Origin: Chryseobacterium sp. ISL-80
Lineage (GTDB): Bacteria; Bacillota; Bacilli; Bacillales; Cytobacillaceae
Assembly (NCBI GenBank): GCA_018613055.1
Contig: JAGGQZ010000016.1
Span: 60,026 to 124,025 of the forward strand
Length of the DNA: 64,000 bases
Direction of reading: 5' to 3'
Below are positions 20,406-28,767 of the stretch, in pieces; position 1 is the stretch's first letter, and the number at the start of each line of letters is the position of its first letter. Under the pieces are notes generated by a model, which was not told where the DNA came from, did no database searches, and was given only the letters and a program-made list of their open reading frames with translations. A program made the translations under genes and the position numbers.

Positions 20406-21065
20406 TTAAACCGGCAGGCCTTTTTTCTTCATTTCAAGCTGTCGTTCGAAACAGAACCTTAGCAAAACCTGCCTGTCGGTACCTGAAGTCTCAAAAAATT
20501 GGACTGAAGCCTTGTTCATATGGCCTTGTCCCTCAATGATCCTTACAATCTTTCCGCGGAACTTCCGGTATTCATATTCACCATTTTGCATGGGCAGGAC
20601 AAACCAGCATGCAATCTCCATACCCTGTTTCAAGCTGCTATTTTTATCGATCAGCAGCGCTGATCCTCCCGCACTGATATCATCAGTGACGGTTGTAAAA
20701 GGAGCGAATTCCCCTTTGTCAGAATGGACAGCCACATCAACGGAAGTTTCCACCCGTACATATTGACGTCTCTGAACCTTGATTAGATGGTCCTTTCCAG
20801 GATAGGAGAGAATCACCATAGGAATATTCAGCTTGATTCTTCCTTTTACTTCTGTTTGAAAGGTGTAGCTCGAACCCGATTCAGTAACAAAATTCGCTTT
20901 CAATGGCGTTCCTTCAAGCAGGAAAACTGTTCTATTTGTTTTCATATTCACAGGATAATCAATATACAGGTCATTTCCTTTTCGTTCAACCAGTTTACAC
21001 TTATATTGTTCAAAGCTATCGGAATACTTATGCTCAAGGATGATATTGTCACCGATTTTTATCAT
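20406..21065 (-). CDS. motI: PilZ-domain c-di-GMP receptor, flagellar brake (MotI/YpfA)
   Basis: In B. subtilis this protein binds c-di-GMP and then acts on the flagellar stator MotA to stop motility. The 219-residue product has an N-terminal YcgR-type domain (about 1-90) and a C-terminal PilZ domain with the c-di-GMP motif RRQYVR near residue 98 and DDISAGGS near residue 133, so ligand binding should be intact. I start at ATG 21065 (MIKIGDNIILEHKYSD). The open frame extends 30 residues further without similarity or a ribosome-binding site. A flagellar system is implied, consistent with cheR nearby. Confidence 0.92.
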   Translation of the reverse strand: MIKIGDNIILEHKYSDSFEQYKCKLVERKGNDLYIDYPVNMKTNRTVFLLEGTPLKANFVTESGSSYTFQTEVKGRIKLNIPMVILSYPGKDHLIKVQRRQYVRVETSVDVAVHSDKGEFAPFTTVTDDISAGGSALLIDKNSSLKQGMEIACWFVLPMQNGEYEYRKFRGKIVRIIEGQGHMNKASVQFFETSGTDRQVLLRFCFERQLEMKKKGLPV

Positions 21066-21194
21066 TGCTAATCCACTTCCCCACATTCTGTCTAGGCTGT
21101 TGTTCATTATGTATATATCATTTTTATTATGACATGCTGCATTGAGTTGGTGCAATAGTCCTTTATTGGATTATTTTTACAAAAAAACAAAAAA

Positions 21195-21213
21195 GGAAAG
21201 CACCTGGCTTTCC
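21195..21213 (-). terminator. terminator after ypeB
   Basis: Stem GGAAAG(C)/CTTTCC immediately after the ypeB stop, followed by TTTTTTG on the minus strand. Confidence 0.82.
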
Positions 21214-22563
21214 CTATACTACGTCTTCATAAACCGGTTCTGCATTATGAAGTTTTTCTACCTTTTCTTCGGTACCATCTTCTGCATTGATGTAAATCCT
21301 GAATGTATCATTTCCGAGGGTTCCTGTGAATTCGTAGCACAAAACCTCTTCGTTAAGATCGTTCATGATGATGGCTTTTTTCTCATCCATTACTTTCAGG
21401 TTTGGATTGACCTTCTTCTTCGCCTCTTCATTGGTAATGCCTGGTTGCGGAATTTCCCTGGCTTTATTGGACTTTAAATATTCCTCTGCAGAGAAGCCGA
21501 TGATATCACCATTATCAAGTGCCACCTTCATATTTATTGCGTCAGGATAGATTCTGACATCATCCTGTACACCGACAAAGGTGAAGACACCGATATTATC
21601 ATATTGGGCACTTTCGAACAGGTCGAGGTTTTCAAAATTCCGCTCTTTCAAGAAGGCGATTGCCTTATTGGATGCATCATTGAGACTCAGTTTTTGGTTC
21701 TTTACATCACGGTTAAGTAAAAACCAGATTGGATATCCGCCTTTCTTGGTGATATCCATATTTGCCTCAAGCTTTGTTTTTGGATCCTGGATCGATACGC
21801 TGTAAAAACCATAATCTGAACCTTTTCCATTTTGGGTGACCTTTACATCACCAGCTTTTCCTACAGGTGCATATTTCCGAGTGATCTGGACCGCTTCATC
21901 CTTTGAGATTTTTTTACCAGGCAGCTTCTTAAAGTTTTCATCTTTTTTCTGAAGATTGATCTTTGCCGGCCCAAAATCTGTTTCAGAATAACTTTCCACT
22001 GTCCTTTCAACTGTCTTGAATCCATCGATAATCGTATTATCTGATTGTCCTTTTTCGGTAGCAAGGGCAAGCTCTACATCCATCCAGCGAAGATTATTCT
22101 CAAGAACCATATGCTGAACTTCTCTTAAATCCTGCTGAATTTCTCCTGATTGCTCGTAAAGAGTTTTCAGGGTTTCATATTCTTTTTCGCTCAATGGCTC
22201 TTTATCAAGGTCCCGAACAGCCGCTTTATAGCTGAAGTTCCCAATATTCGCAAGGAACTCTTCTGTTTTATTGAAAGGCAAAAGAGTCAGCGGCAGCTGC
22301 CCGACATCACTATGAGCCTGTGATGTGATTTTCCAGACTTCTGCTAACTGAGGTGACAAGGAGCTTCTGGAATTCATCGCAAGTGTTGTGCCAATTTTAT
22401 CGTTCAGTAAGTCCATTTGATAGGTCAGATCATGAAAAGCTCTTTGGTAATTATTCTCAGCATTAATCAGTACGGCTGTTTTTTCCCTATGCTCCTGATA
22501 ACCCCAAAACGCAGTTCCGGCAATTCCAATGACGAGGACTGCAATGGCTATTCCTCTTAGCAT
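21214..22563 (-). CDS. ypeB: germination protein YpeB
   Basis: Partner of SleB: it holds and stabilises the lytic enzyme in the dormant spore. The 449-residue product has one N-terminal membrane helix (about 3-19), a long helical domain, and three PepSY-type repeats in the C-terminal half around KKISKDEAVQITRKYA, LSLNDASNKAIAFL and ITNEEAKKKVN. It lies 12 bases downstream of sleB, the conserved sleB-ypeB pair. Forespore expression is expected from B. subtilis, although I could not identify a convincing sigma-G site. Confidence 0.95.
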   Translation of the reverse strand: MLRGIAIAVLVIGIAGTAFWGYQEHREKTAVLINAENNYQRAFHDLTYQMDLLNDKIGTTLAMNSRSSLSPQLAEVWKITSQAHSDVGQLPLTLLPFNKTEEFLANIGNFSYKAAVRDLDKEPLSEKEYETLKTLYEQSGEIQQDLREVQHMVLENNLRWMDVELALATEKGQSDNTIIDGFKTVERTVESYSETDFGPAKINLQKKDENFKKLPGKKISKDEAVQITRKYAPVGKAGDVKVTQNGKGSDYGFYSVSIQDPKTKLEANMDITKKGGYPIWFLLNRDVKNQKLSLNDASNKAIAFLKERNFENLDLFESAQYDNIGVFTFVGVQDDVRIYPDAINMKVALDNGDIIGFSAEEYLKSNKAREIPQPGITNEEAKKKVNPNLKVMDEKKAIIMNDLNEEVLCYEFTGTLGNDTFRIYINAEDGTEEKVEKLHNAEPVYEDVV

Positions 22564-22575
22564 TTCAACTCACCC

Positions 22576-23361
22576 CTATTTGCAAAAAATATGTTTCCCA
22601 ATCTTCTTGATTTGCGGCCGTCCCCAAATCCAGGCACTGGTCGCGGTATCGGGATTGAAATAGTACAAAGCATTTCCAGTTGGATCCCAACCATTAATTG
22701 CATCAAGGACAGCCTTTTTCGCCGTCTCATTTGGCGTCAGCCAGATCTGGCCATCCGCTACCGCAGTAAAAGCCCGAGGTTCAAAGATGACCCCCGAAAC
22801 TGTATTTGGAAAAGTTGCGCTGTCCAGTCTGTTCAAGATCACTGCAGCAACCGCAACCTGCCCTGTATACGGTTCACCTCTTGATTCTCCATATACTGCA
22901 TTGGCCATAAGCTGAATATCATTCTGTGAAAACCCGTTCGGTGTATTAGTCGCGGCTGGTTTAGGCGCGGCCTGATTTTGGCCACCCCCACCACCGGCAG
23001 CAGCTTTTCCACCGCCTGCTGTTTCGCCTCCCCAGGCAATCTTGGCATTTGGTGTCGCATTTGCCAGCTTAATTTTGGTCTGCCATCCGGCAATTCCGTC
23101 GACCTTCATGCCAAACTCATATTGAAAATTCCTGAGAGCCCAATAGGTACCCCAACCAAAAACTCCGTCGATTTTGCCACTATAAAAGCCAATATGCTTA
23201 AGGCGTGACTGAAGTTCGATTACATCCTCTCCTACTGCTCCCTGCTGCAGCACCTGACTCGTAAACGCTTCGGCTCGTTGATCGACCTCGTTAAATGGCA
23301 CTAAAGTCAAAATCAAAGCCAACGCGGCCATCACCTTCAAGATAGACCGATAATTCTTCAT
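22576..23361 (-). CDS. sleB: spore cortex-lytic enzyme SleB
   Basis: Lytic transglycosylase that degrades muramic-lactam cortex during germination. The 261-residue product has a signal peptide (MKNYRSILKVMAALALILTL, cleaved after a likely AEA), a peptidoglycan-binding domain (about 36-95, GAVGEDVIELQSRLKHIGFY), a glycine/alanine-rich linker, and a C-terminal hydrolase domain with NAVYGESRGEPYTGQVAVA carrying the catalytic Glu. The start is ATG 23361, because GGAGG lies ten bases upstream and the longer frame starts inside it. Confidence 0.96.
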   Translation of the reverse strand: MKNYRSILKVMAALALILTLVPFNEVDQRAEAFTSQVLQQGAVGEDVIELQSRLKHIGFYSGKIDGVFGWGTYWALRNFQYEFGMKVDGIAGWQTKIKLANATPNAKIAWGGETAGGGKAAAGGGGGQNQAAPKPAATNTPNGFSQNDIQLMANAVYGESRGEPYTGQVAVAAVILNRLDSATFPNTVSGVIFEPRAFTAVADGQIWLTPNETAKKAVLDAINGWDPTGNALYYFNPDTATSAWIWGRPQIKKIGKHIFCK

Positions 23362-23445
23362 TGATTTGCCAACCTCCAAAGATGTGAACTTAAAAGATTA
23401 CTCCTATTTTTTGTTAAGAGATGACTTTTATTCCACAAAACAAAA

Positions 23446-23477
23446 AAACCCTCCATTTTTTATAAATGAAGAGTTTT
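23446..23477 (-). terminator. terminator after prsW
   Basis: Stem AACTCTTCATTT/AAATGGAGGGTT with G-U pairs, then seven T on the minus strand, directly after the prsW stop. Confidence 0.85.
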
Positions 23478-24149
23478 TTAGATAGGAAATTGTTTATCTA
23501 CGTGCTGAAGCGTTAACACTCTTGCCTTTTTCACTTTTCTCAGGCCCAGCCACCAGAGGAAAATCATGAACGGGATCATCAGTACCATCCAGTCTTCCCT
23601 GGTCATCAGGATAAAATCATAGGTCCCATGGAGCAGAACTGGAACTGATAATGAAAGCAGCACCCATTTTTTTTGAGAGACTGGGGCAAATTTGGCTTTC
23701 CCTATATAATACCCCATGATGACCCCAAAGAGTGCATGGCTTGAAACCGGCAGCAACGCTCTCCCTATTGCATCCTGGAGGCCATTGGCAAGCAGGTAAA
23801 AGATATTTTCCGCAGATGCGAATCCAAGCGAAACAGATACACTGTAAATGATTCCATCATAATGCTCATCAAATGAAATATGCTGAAAAATGGTGTAGTA
23901 AAGGATAAACCACTTGAAAAATTCTTCTAAAAGGCCAACTGTACCAAACGCTTTGGAAAAGTCCCCCTGGAACAGTCCTTCAGCAGCCAGTACATATTGG
24001 ATGAACATAAGGGGAAACACAAGCAATGCACCAAATATAAACATTTTTAACACCAGGGACAGCGGTTCTGAGTCATATTGGTCCTTCAAATAAAAATAGC
24101 TTAACAGCGCCAGCCCCGGAGCTACCCCGGCAGTAACTATTCCCAGCAT
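23478..24149 (-). CDS. prsW: intramembrane protease PrsW
   Basis: Glutamic-type membrane protease that makes the first cut in the anti-sigma-W factor RsiW after envelope stress. The 223-residue product has about eight predicted helices. The catalytic pair is in LLEEFFKW near residue 77, with the conserved histidines in [12 protein letters not shown] and HGTYDF. ATG 24149 ([12 protein letters not shown]) has a GAGGA site and matches the family start. RsiW/SigW are not in the window, so the substrate here is inferred from B. subtilis. Confidence 0.93.
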   Translation of the reverse strand: MLGIVTAGVAPGLALLSYFYLKDQYDSEPLSLVLKMFIFGALLVFPLMFIQYVLAAEGLFQGDFSKAFGTVGLLEEFFKWFILYYTIFQHISFDEHYDGIIYSVSVSLGFASAENIFYLLANGLQDAIGRALLPVSSHALFGVIMGYYIGKAKFAPVSQKKWVLLSLSVPVLLHGTYDFILMTREDWMVLMIPFMIFLWWLGLRKVKKARVLTLQHVDKQFPI

Positions 24150-24252
24150 ATGCTGTCCTCTTTTCAATTCGTTTTTTTAATCGTATCATGTAATTAGAAG
24201 AAAGAAAATGGATTATTATTCTTTCTCATTGGTCTTTTCGGAGGTAATAGTT

Positions 24253-25224
24253 TTGAAGAAAAATATTTTATTGATCCACACAGGCGGAACCATTTCCATG
24301 AGCGAGGATACAAGCGGCGCAGTAAATCCTGGCATAAATAATCCTTTGACACAAGGCACTGAACTCCTGTCAAGTATTGCTAATCTTATCATCGAAGAAC
24401 CCTTTAATTTGCCCTCACCGCATATTACACCAAAAGAGATGATGAGGTTAAAATTCATCCTTGAGGAATATGCCAGAAAAGGCAATATCGACGGAGCGGT
24501 GATTACCCACGGCACAGATACACTCGAAGAAACAGCATATTTTTTGGATCTGACTTGCCAGGCAGGCTTCCCGATTGTTGTAACCGGCGCGATGCGTTCC
24601 AGCAATGAAATAGGTTCGGATGGTCTTTATAACCTGATATCATCAATCAGGGTCGCTTCGAGCCCGGAGGCAATCGGACAAGGTGTCCTTGTAGTTCTTA
24701 ATGATGAAATCCACACGGCAGTCAACGTTACCAAAACGCATACAAGCAATATCTCAACTTTTCAAAGTCCGCAATATGGACCGCTTGGCATTGTGACCAA
24801 GAGAGGGGTCCTTTTCCATCATACTCCTACGAAGCATGAAAATTATCCTGTGCAGGACATCAGCAAGAATGTGTTCCTGATCAAGGCGCATGCTGGGATG
24901 GATTCCTCTCTATTGAATGCCATTCTCAATCTGGAAGTGGATGGTGTCGTTATCGAAGCACTTGGACAAGGAAATCTTCCACCGGCAGCACTTGATGGTG
25001 TGAAGAATTTCATCGAGAACAATATCCCGGTCGTGATTGTATCCAGAAGCTTTGCCGGGATCGTCCAGGATGTATATGGCTATAAAGGCGGAGGAAAACA
25101 CCTGAAAGAAATGGGTGTCATTTTCTCCAATGGCCTTAACGGACAGAAAGCGCGGATCAAACTGCTCGTCGCCCTTGCCAAAACAGACAGAATGGATGAA
25201 ATTGCTGAGATGTTCATGTTTTAA
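24253..25224 (+). CDS. ansA: L-asparaginase
   Basis: Hydrolyses asparagine to aspartate and ammonia. Both threonine motifs of the family are present: LLIHTGGTISMSED near residue 6 and ITHGTDTLEETAYFL near residue 85. I place the start at TTG 24253 because GGAGGT lies eight bases upstream. This gives 323 residues with no signal peptide, so the enzyme is cytoplasmic. An ATG 15 codons earlier has no ribosome-binding site and would add non-homologous sequence. The gene is divergent from prsW. An ammonia and glutamate theme follows with gudB nearby. Confidence 0.93.
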   Translation: MKKNILLIHTGGTISMSEDTSGAVNPGINNPLTQGTELLSSIANLIIEEPFNLPSPHITPKEMMRLKFILEEYARKGNIDGAVITHGTDTLEETAYFLDLTCQAGFPIVVTGAMRSSNEIGSDGLYNLISSIRVASSPEAIGQGVLVVLNDEIHTAVNVTKTHTSNISTFQSPQYGPLGIVTKRGVLFHHTPTKHENYPVQDISKNVFLIKAHAGMDSSLLNAILNLEVDGVVIEALGQGNLPPAALDGVKNFIENNIPVVIVSRSFAGIVQDVYGYKGGGKHLKEMGVIFSNGLNGQKARIKLLVALAKTDRMDEIAEMFMF

Positions 25225-25225
25225 C

Positions 25226-25412
25226 AAGGCTCTTTTCTTAAACTTAGTTGCTATTGACTACTAAATGGGGTTGAATGGCCTAGTTTTCATCATAAAATTA
25301 AATCTATTATGAGAAAAGAGCTTGCACACTTAAAAACGAACAGCAAAATGGCTTTATAGCACGTTAAAATCGGCTTTAAGATTTTAACAATATTCTTTAC
25401 GAAAACAGCCTT
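25226..25412. mobile_element. MITE-like element, 187 bp, no coding capacity
   Basis: This fills most of the ansA-ypdA gap. The ends form an inverted repeat: AAGGCTCTTTTCTTAAA at 25226-25242 and, on the other strand, AAGGCTGTTTTCGTAAA from 25412 to 25396 (15 of 17 identical). A third inverted copy of the CTCTTTTCT core lies at 25309-25322, and a perfect nine-base stem GTTAAAATC/GATTTTAAC lies near 25363-25388. It has no reading frame. Target-site duplications are not clear. I recall similar TTTTCGTAAA-ended repeats scattered in Bacillus genomes, but could not check. Confidence 0.55.
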
Positions 25413-25437
25413 CAACAGCAACATAAATATATGAAAA

Positions 25438-25468
25438 AGCGGTGCCTTGCATGCAAGCAGGCACCGCT
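25438..25468. terminator. terminator between ansA and ypdA
   Basis: Stem AGCGGTGCCT/AGGCACCGCT with inner TGC pairing. T-rich on both sides, best on the minus strand (TTTTTC), so it mainly ends ypdA and may also stop ansA transcripts. Confidence 0.85.
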
Positions 25469-25523
25469 TTCTTTCTGTCTTTCCGCTTTATTATCAAGAG
25501 GAGTCCATTCTCCCGACTGGAAG

Positions 25524-26495
25524 TCAAATATTTCTCTTACTCGATATCGCTTCTGCAATCTGACCGCCGTGGAATCGCCCATTTTCGATGAAAATTTCAT
25601 TTGCATTGTTCCCGGCCGCTATCACGCCGGCAATAAATATACCTGGTACATTTGTTTCCATCGTTTCTGGGTCAAAGTGCGGCCGACCTGTTTCAGTATC
25701 GATTCCCACTCCCATTTTCTTAAGGAAAACATGATCAGGCCGGTATCCAGTCATCGCAAAAACATGATCATTCTTTAAATTCACCGTTTTTCCCTCATGT
25801 TCATAAACCACTGTACTGTCAGTGATTTTTTTAACTTCTGCGTTAAACACCATTTCGACTGAGCCTGCTCTTACAAGCGCTTCAAATTCCGGCAGGACCC
25901 ACGGTTTGATGCTCGGGGAATATTCTGCTCCCCTGTAAAGGACGGTCACTCGCGCTCCGGCCTTCTCCAGCTCGATGGCCGCATCCACACTCGAATTTTT
26001 GCCTCCAATAACGGCGACATCCATATCAAAGAAAGGATGTGCTTCTTTGAAATAATGGGAAACCTTGGACAGCTCTTCGCCAGGTATTCCCATGAGATTT
26101 GGGTGGTCATAATACCCAGTCGCGATGACGATATTTTCCGCGGTGTATTGCTGTTTATTTGTTGTCACATTAAAAAGGGAATCGCTTTGTTTTACAACTT
26201 CCGTCACCTTTTCGTATTTATGGATTCTGAGCTTTTCGCGCTTGACCACTTCACGGTAATATACCAGCGCCTGGTTCCGTTTCGGTTTCAGGTTCTCGGT
26301 AATGAACGGCACATCTCCAATTGCCAGCTTTTCACTGCTGCTGAAGAATGTTTGATGAGTAGGATAATTATAAATTGCGTTCACGATATTTCCCTTTTCG
26401 ATGATGAGCGGATTCATTCCCTTTTTCTTCAGGGCAATGGCTGCAGCAAGTCCGCACGGGCCTCCGCCAATTATGATGACATCTTCGTTATTCAT
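25524..26495 (-). CDS. ypdA: bacillithiol disulfide reductase YpdA
   Basis: Flavoprotein that reduces bacillithiol disulfide with NADPH, keeping the low-molecular-weight thiol pool reduced. The 323-residue product starts MNNEDVIIIGGGPCGLAAAI (FAD site), has AVIGGKNSSVDAAIEL for NADPH near residue 165 and NVPGIFIAGVIAAGNNANE near the C-terminus. Unlike thioredoxin reductase it has no CxxC. ATG 26495 is chosen because AAGGAG lies eleven bases upstream. The GTG four codons earlier overlaps it. It is downstream of gudB, separated by a terminator. Confidence 0.94.
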   Translation of the reverse strand: MNNEDVIIIGGGPCGLAAAIALKKKGMNPLIIEKGNIVNAIYNYPTHQTFFSSSEKLAIGDVPFITENLKPKRNQALVYYREVVKREKLRIHKYEKVTEVVKQSDSLFNVTTNKQQYTAENIVIATGYYDHPNLMGIPGEELSKVSHYFKEAHPFFDMDVAVIGGKNSSVDAAIELEKAGARVTVLYRGAEYSPSIKPWVLPEFEALVRAGSVEMVFNAEVKKITDSTVVYEHEGKTVNLKNDHVFAMTGYRPDHVFLKKMGVGIDTETGRPHFDPETMETNVPGIFIAGVIAAGNNANEIFIENGRFHGGQIAEAISSKRNI

Positions 26496-26540
26496 ATATG
26501 GAAACACTCCTTATCACTCTAACTGATCAATCGGAAAATA

Positions 26541-26573
26541 AAAATCTCCCATCATTAAATGATAGGAGATTTT
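26541..26573. terminator. terminator after gudB
   Basis: Nearly perfect stem AAAATCTCCTATCAT with its complement, symmetrical, followed by TTTTATTTT on the minus strand. Confidence 0.9.
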
Positions 26574-26612
26574 ATCTTCAGATTCAATGAAGAACCCTTT
26601 CTTTCAATTATA

Positions 26613-27890
26613 TTAGATCCAGCCCCTGAATCTGCTTGCTTCTGCCATCTTTCTGACTCCGACCATGTAAGCAGCCAGGCGCATGTCTACTCTGCGTGTT
26701 TGGGCCGTCTCATAGATGCTGTCAAAGGATTTCACCATAACCTTTTCGAGCTTCTCTTCGACTTCATCTTCTGTCCAGTAATATCCCTGGTTGTTCTGTA
26801 CCCACTCAAAGTAAGACACAGTTACCCCGCCAGCAGATGCAAGAACATCGGGTACAAGCAGGATGCCGCGCTCTGTAAGGATCTGGGTTGCTTCCAATGT
26901 TGTCGGTCCGTTAGCAGCCTCAACGACGATGCTTGCCCTGATATTATGGGCGTTTTCTTCTGTAATTTGGTTTTCTATCGCAGCTGGAACGAGAATATCA
27001 CAATCAAGTTCCAACAATTCTTTATTTGTAATGGTATTATTGAATAATTTGGTTACTGTTCCGAAGCTGTCGCGACGGTCAAGCAAGTAATCGATATCCA
27101 GTCCATCCGGATCATGGAGTGCGCCATAAGCGTCTGAAATGCCAATGATTTTTGCACCGGCATCATGCATGAATTTGGCTAAGTAGCTTCCGGCATTACC
27201 AAATCCCTGTACGACTACTCTTGCACCTTCCAGTTCGATGTCTCTTTTCTTTGCAGCTTCACGGATACAAATCGTGACCCCTTTTGCAGTTGCCGATTCA
27301 CGACCATGTGATCCACCGAGTACCAGCGGCTTGCCTGTAATGAATCCTGGAGAGTTAAATTCATCTATACGGCTGTATTCATCCATCATCCAAGCCATAA
27401 TCTGAGAGTTCGTGAAAACATCAGGCGCGGGGATATCCTTAGTTGGTCCTACGATCTGGCTGATTGCTCGAACATAACCCCGGCTCAATCTTTCCAGTTC
27501 CCTGAATGACATGTCGCGAGGATCACAAACGATCCCGCCTTTACCTCCGCCATAAGGCAGATCGACGATGCCGCATTTCAAACTCATCCAGATTGATAAG
27601 GCTTTGACTTCTTTCTCCGTTACGTTTGGATGGAAACGTATTCCTCCCTTTGTTGGACCCACTGCATCATTGTGCTGCGCCCGGTAGCCAGTAAAGACTT
27701 TAACAGATCCGTCATCCATTCTGACAGGGATTTTCACTGTCATCATCCTGAGCGGCTCCTTTAAAAGCTCATAAACCTCATCAGGGTATCCGAGTTTTTC
27801 CAAAGCCTTGTGAATAACAGTTTGTGTAGATCGTAAGACGTCATGTTTGTCTTCTTTATTTGGATTTTCATTACCGTTTGCGGCTACCAT
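26613..27890 (-). CDS. gudB: NAD-specific glutamate dehydrogenase
   Basis: Catabolic enzyme that deaminates glutamate to 2-oxoglutarate and ammonia. The 425-residue product is close to B. subtilis GudB throughout, with GPTKGGIRFHP, the catalytic lysine in DLPYGGGKGGI, and the NAD site VVVQGFGNAGSYLAK. At NVTEKEVKALSIWMSL there is no VKAVKA duplication, so it should be an active enzyme, unlike the cryptic allele of B. subtilis 168. The ATG at 27890 follows AGGAGG. The open frame extends 15 codons further without support. Confidence 0.97.
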   Translation of the reverse strand: MVAANGNENPNKEDKHDVLRSTQTVIHKALEKLGYPDEVYELLKEPLRMMTVKIPVRMDDGSVKVFTGYRAQHNDAVGPTKGGIRFHPNVTEKEVKALSIWMSLKCGIVDLPYGGGKGGIVCDPRDMSFRELERLSRGYVRAISQIVGPTKDIPAPDVFTNSQIMAWMMDEYSRIDEFNSPGFITGKPLVLGGSHGRESATAKGVTICIREAAKKRDIELEGARVVVQGFGNAGSYLAKFMHDAGAKIIGISDAYGALHDPDGLDIDYLLDRRDSFGTVTKLFNNTITNKELLELDCDILVPAAIENQITEENAHNIRASIVVEAANGPTTLEATQILTERGILLVPDVLASAGGVTVSYFEWVQNNQGYYWTEDEVEEKLEKVMVKSFDSIYETAQTRRVDMRLAAYMVGVRKMAEASRFRGWI

Positions 27891-28091
27891 TGATAAACCT
27901 CCTAAATCACTTTTGCGGATGTTGTCTGCTTTCATGGATTAGTATACACCTTTGGTTATTTTATGCAAGAAGAAAAAATCCGTTTTCAGCATTTTTTGAC
28001 CATTAAATGAAAACGCTACCATTCAAGCCCTTATCACGATTGACCCCAACAGAATTGACTGAATTATAAGACATTCCATAACGGCGAAGGC

Positions 28092-28150
28092 AAGAAAAAA
28101 GCCGAAGCTCTTTCCATCATTATTAAAAATAATGGACTAGAGTTTCGACT
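28092..28150 (-). terminator. terminator overlapping the end of mecB
   Basis: Long interrupted stem around TCCATTATT/AATAATGATGGA with outer ACTCT/AGAG pairs, then TTTTTTC on the minus strand. It begins within the last codons of the gene. Confidence 0.7.
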
Positions 28151-28701
28151 GCACGTTCCTCCATAATTTCCTTCCCATATTCGAGCAGTCTGTGGATGCT
28201 CAAAATGGATGGAACTCCATACTCAGCCAATAAAGATACCGTCTTCTCTGCATCTTCAGGCAAGATTCCATTCATAAGCAGATAGTACTGATCATTCATA
28301 TAGTACAGGCTGCCTCCGGTAATTCCAGCCTGCATCAATCTCTTGGCCAGCTGGATAACGTCCTCGATGTTCTCGAATTGAAACAGAATCTCTTCGCTTC
28401 CATCGACCGTTACCTGCATTTCAATGATCCCATCTTCAAACTGTTCTTCGTCTTCATCCTGTTCAATCATCGTGATAATCATGACCATTCCTTGTGCATG
28501 CAATGAGAAAATTTCCACTGCAACTGATCCGATGATGTCCAAATCGAATTCCTCGCTGGCCTCCTCGAGCATATCGTGAAAAAGCTGGTGCCATTTCAAA
28601 GAATCCTTCCAAATATCCTCTTTGGTCAACCCTCGGTCGGATAAGTCATCTATCGTAAGGAATATCTTTATTTTATTGGTGGTTAATCGTTCCAAGCGCA
28701 T
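28123..28701 (-). CDS. mecB: MecA-family adaptor protein (YpbH/MecB)
   Basis: Adaptor that delivers substrates to the ClpC-ClpP protease; MecA targets ComK, and the paralogue YpbH affects competence and sporulation. The 192-residue product begins MRLERLTTNKIKIFLTIDDL, the typical N-terminal substrate-binding domain. An acidic linker follows (EQDEDEEQFEDG near residue 80), then a C-terminal ClpC-binding domain. The position upstream of ypbG and downstream of gudB matches ypbH rather than mecA, which lies elsewhere in Bacillus. Confidence 0.9.
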   Translation of the reverse strand: MRLERLTTNKIKIFLTIDDLSDRGLTKEDIWKDSLKWHQLFHDMLEEASEEFDLDIIGSVAVEIFSLHAQGMVMIITMIEQDEDEEQFEDGIIEMQVTVDGSEEILFQFENIEDVIQLAKRLMQAGITGGSLYYMNDQYYLLMNGILPEDAEKTVSLLAEYGVPSILSIHRLLEYGKEIMEERAVETLVHYF

Positions 28702-28767
28702 AAATCATGCCCCCTGCCATCGACAAAGCTCTTATTTTAGTTTATGAAAATAATGCAGGTTGGTGAG

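Noticed and set aside
25226..25412. Target-site duplication flanking the MITE-like element
   Set aside because: Only AAC-type three-base similarity is seen at the edges, too short to be evidence of insertion.
26037..26522. 161-residue plus-strand frame opposite ypdA
   Set aside because: Shadow of ypdA, no start signal.
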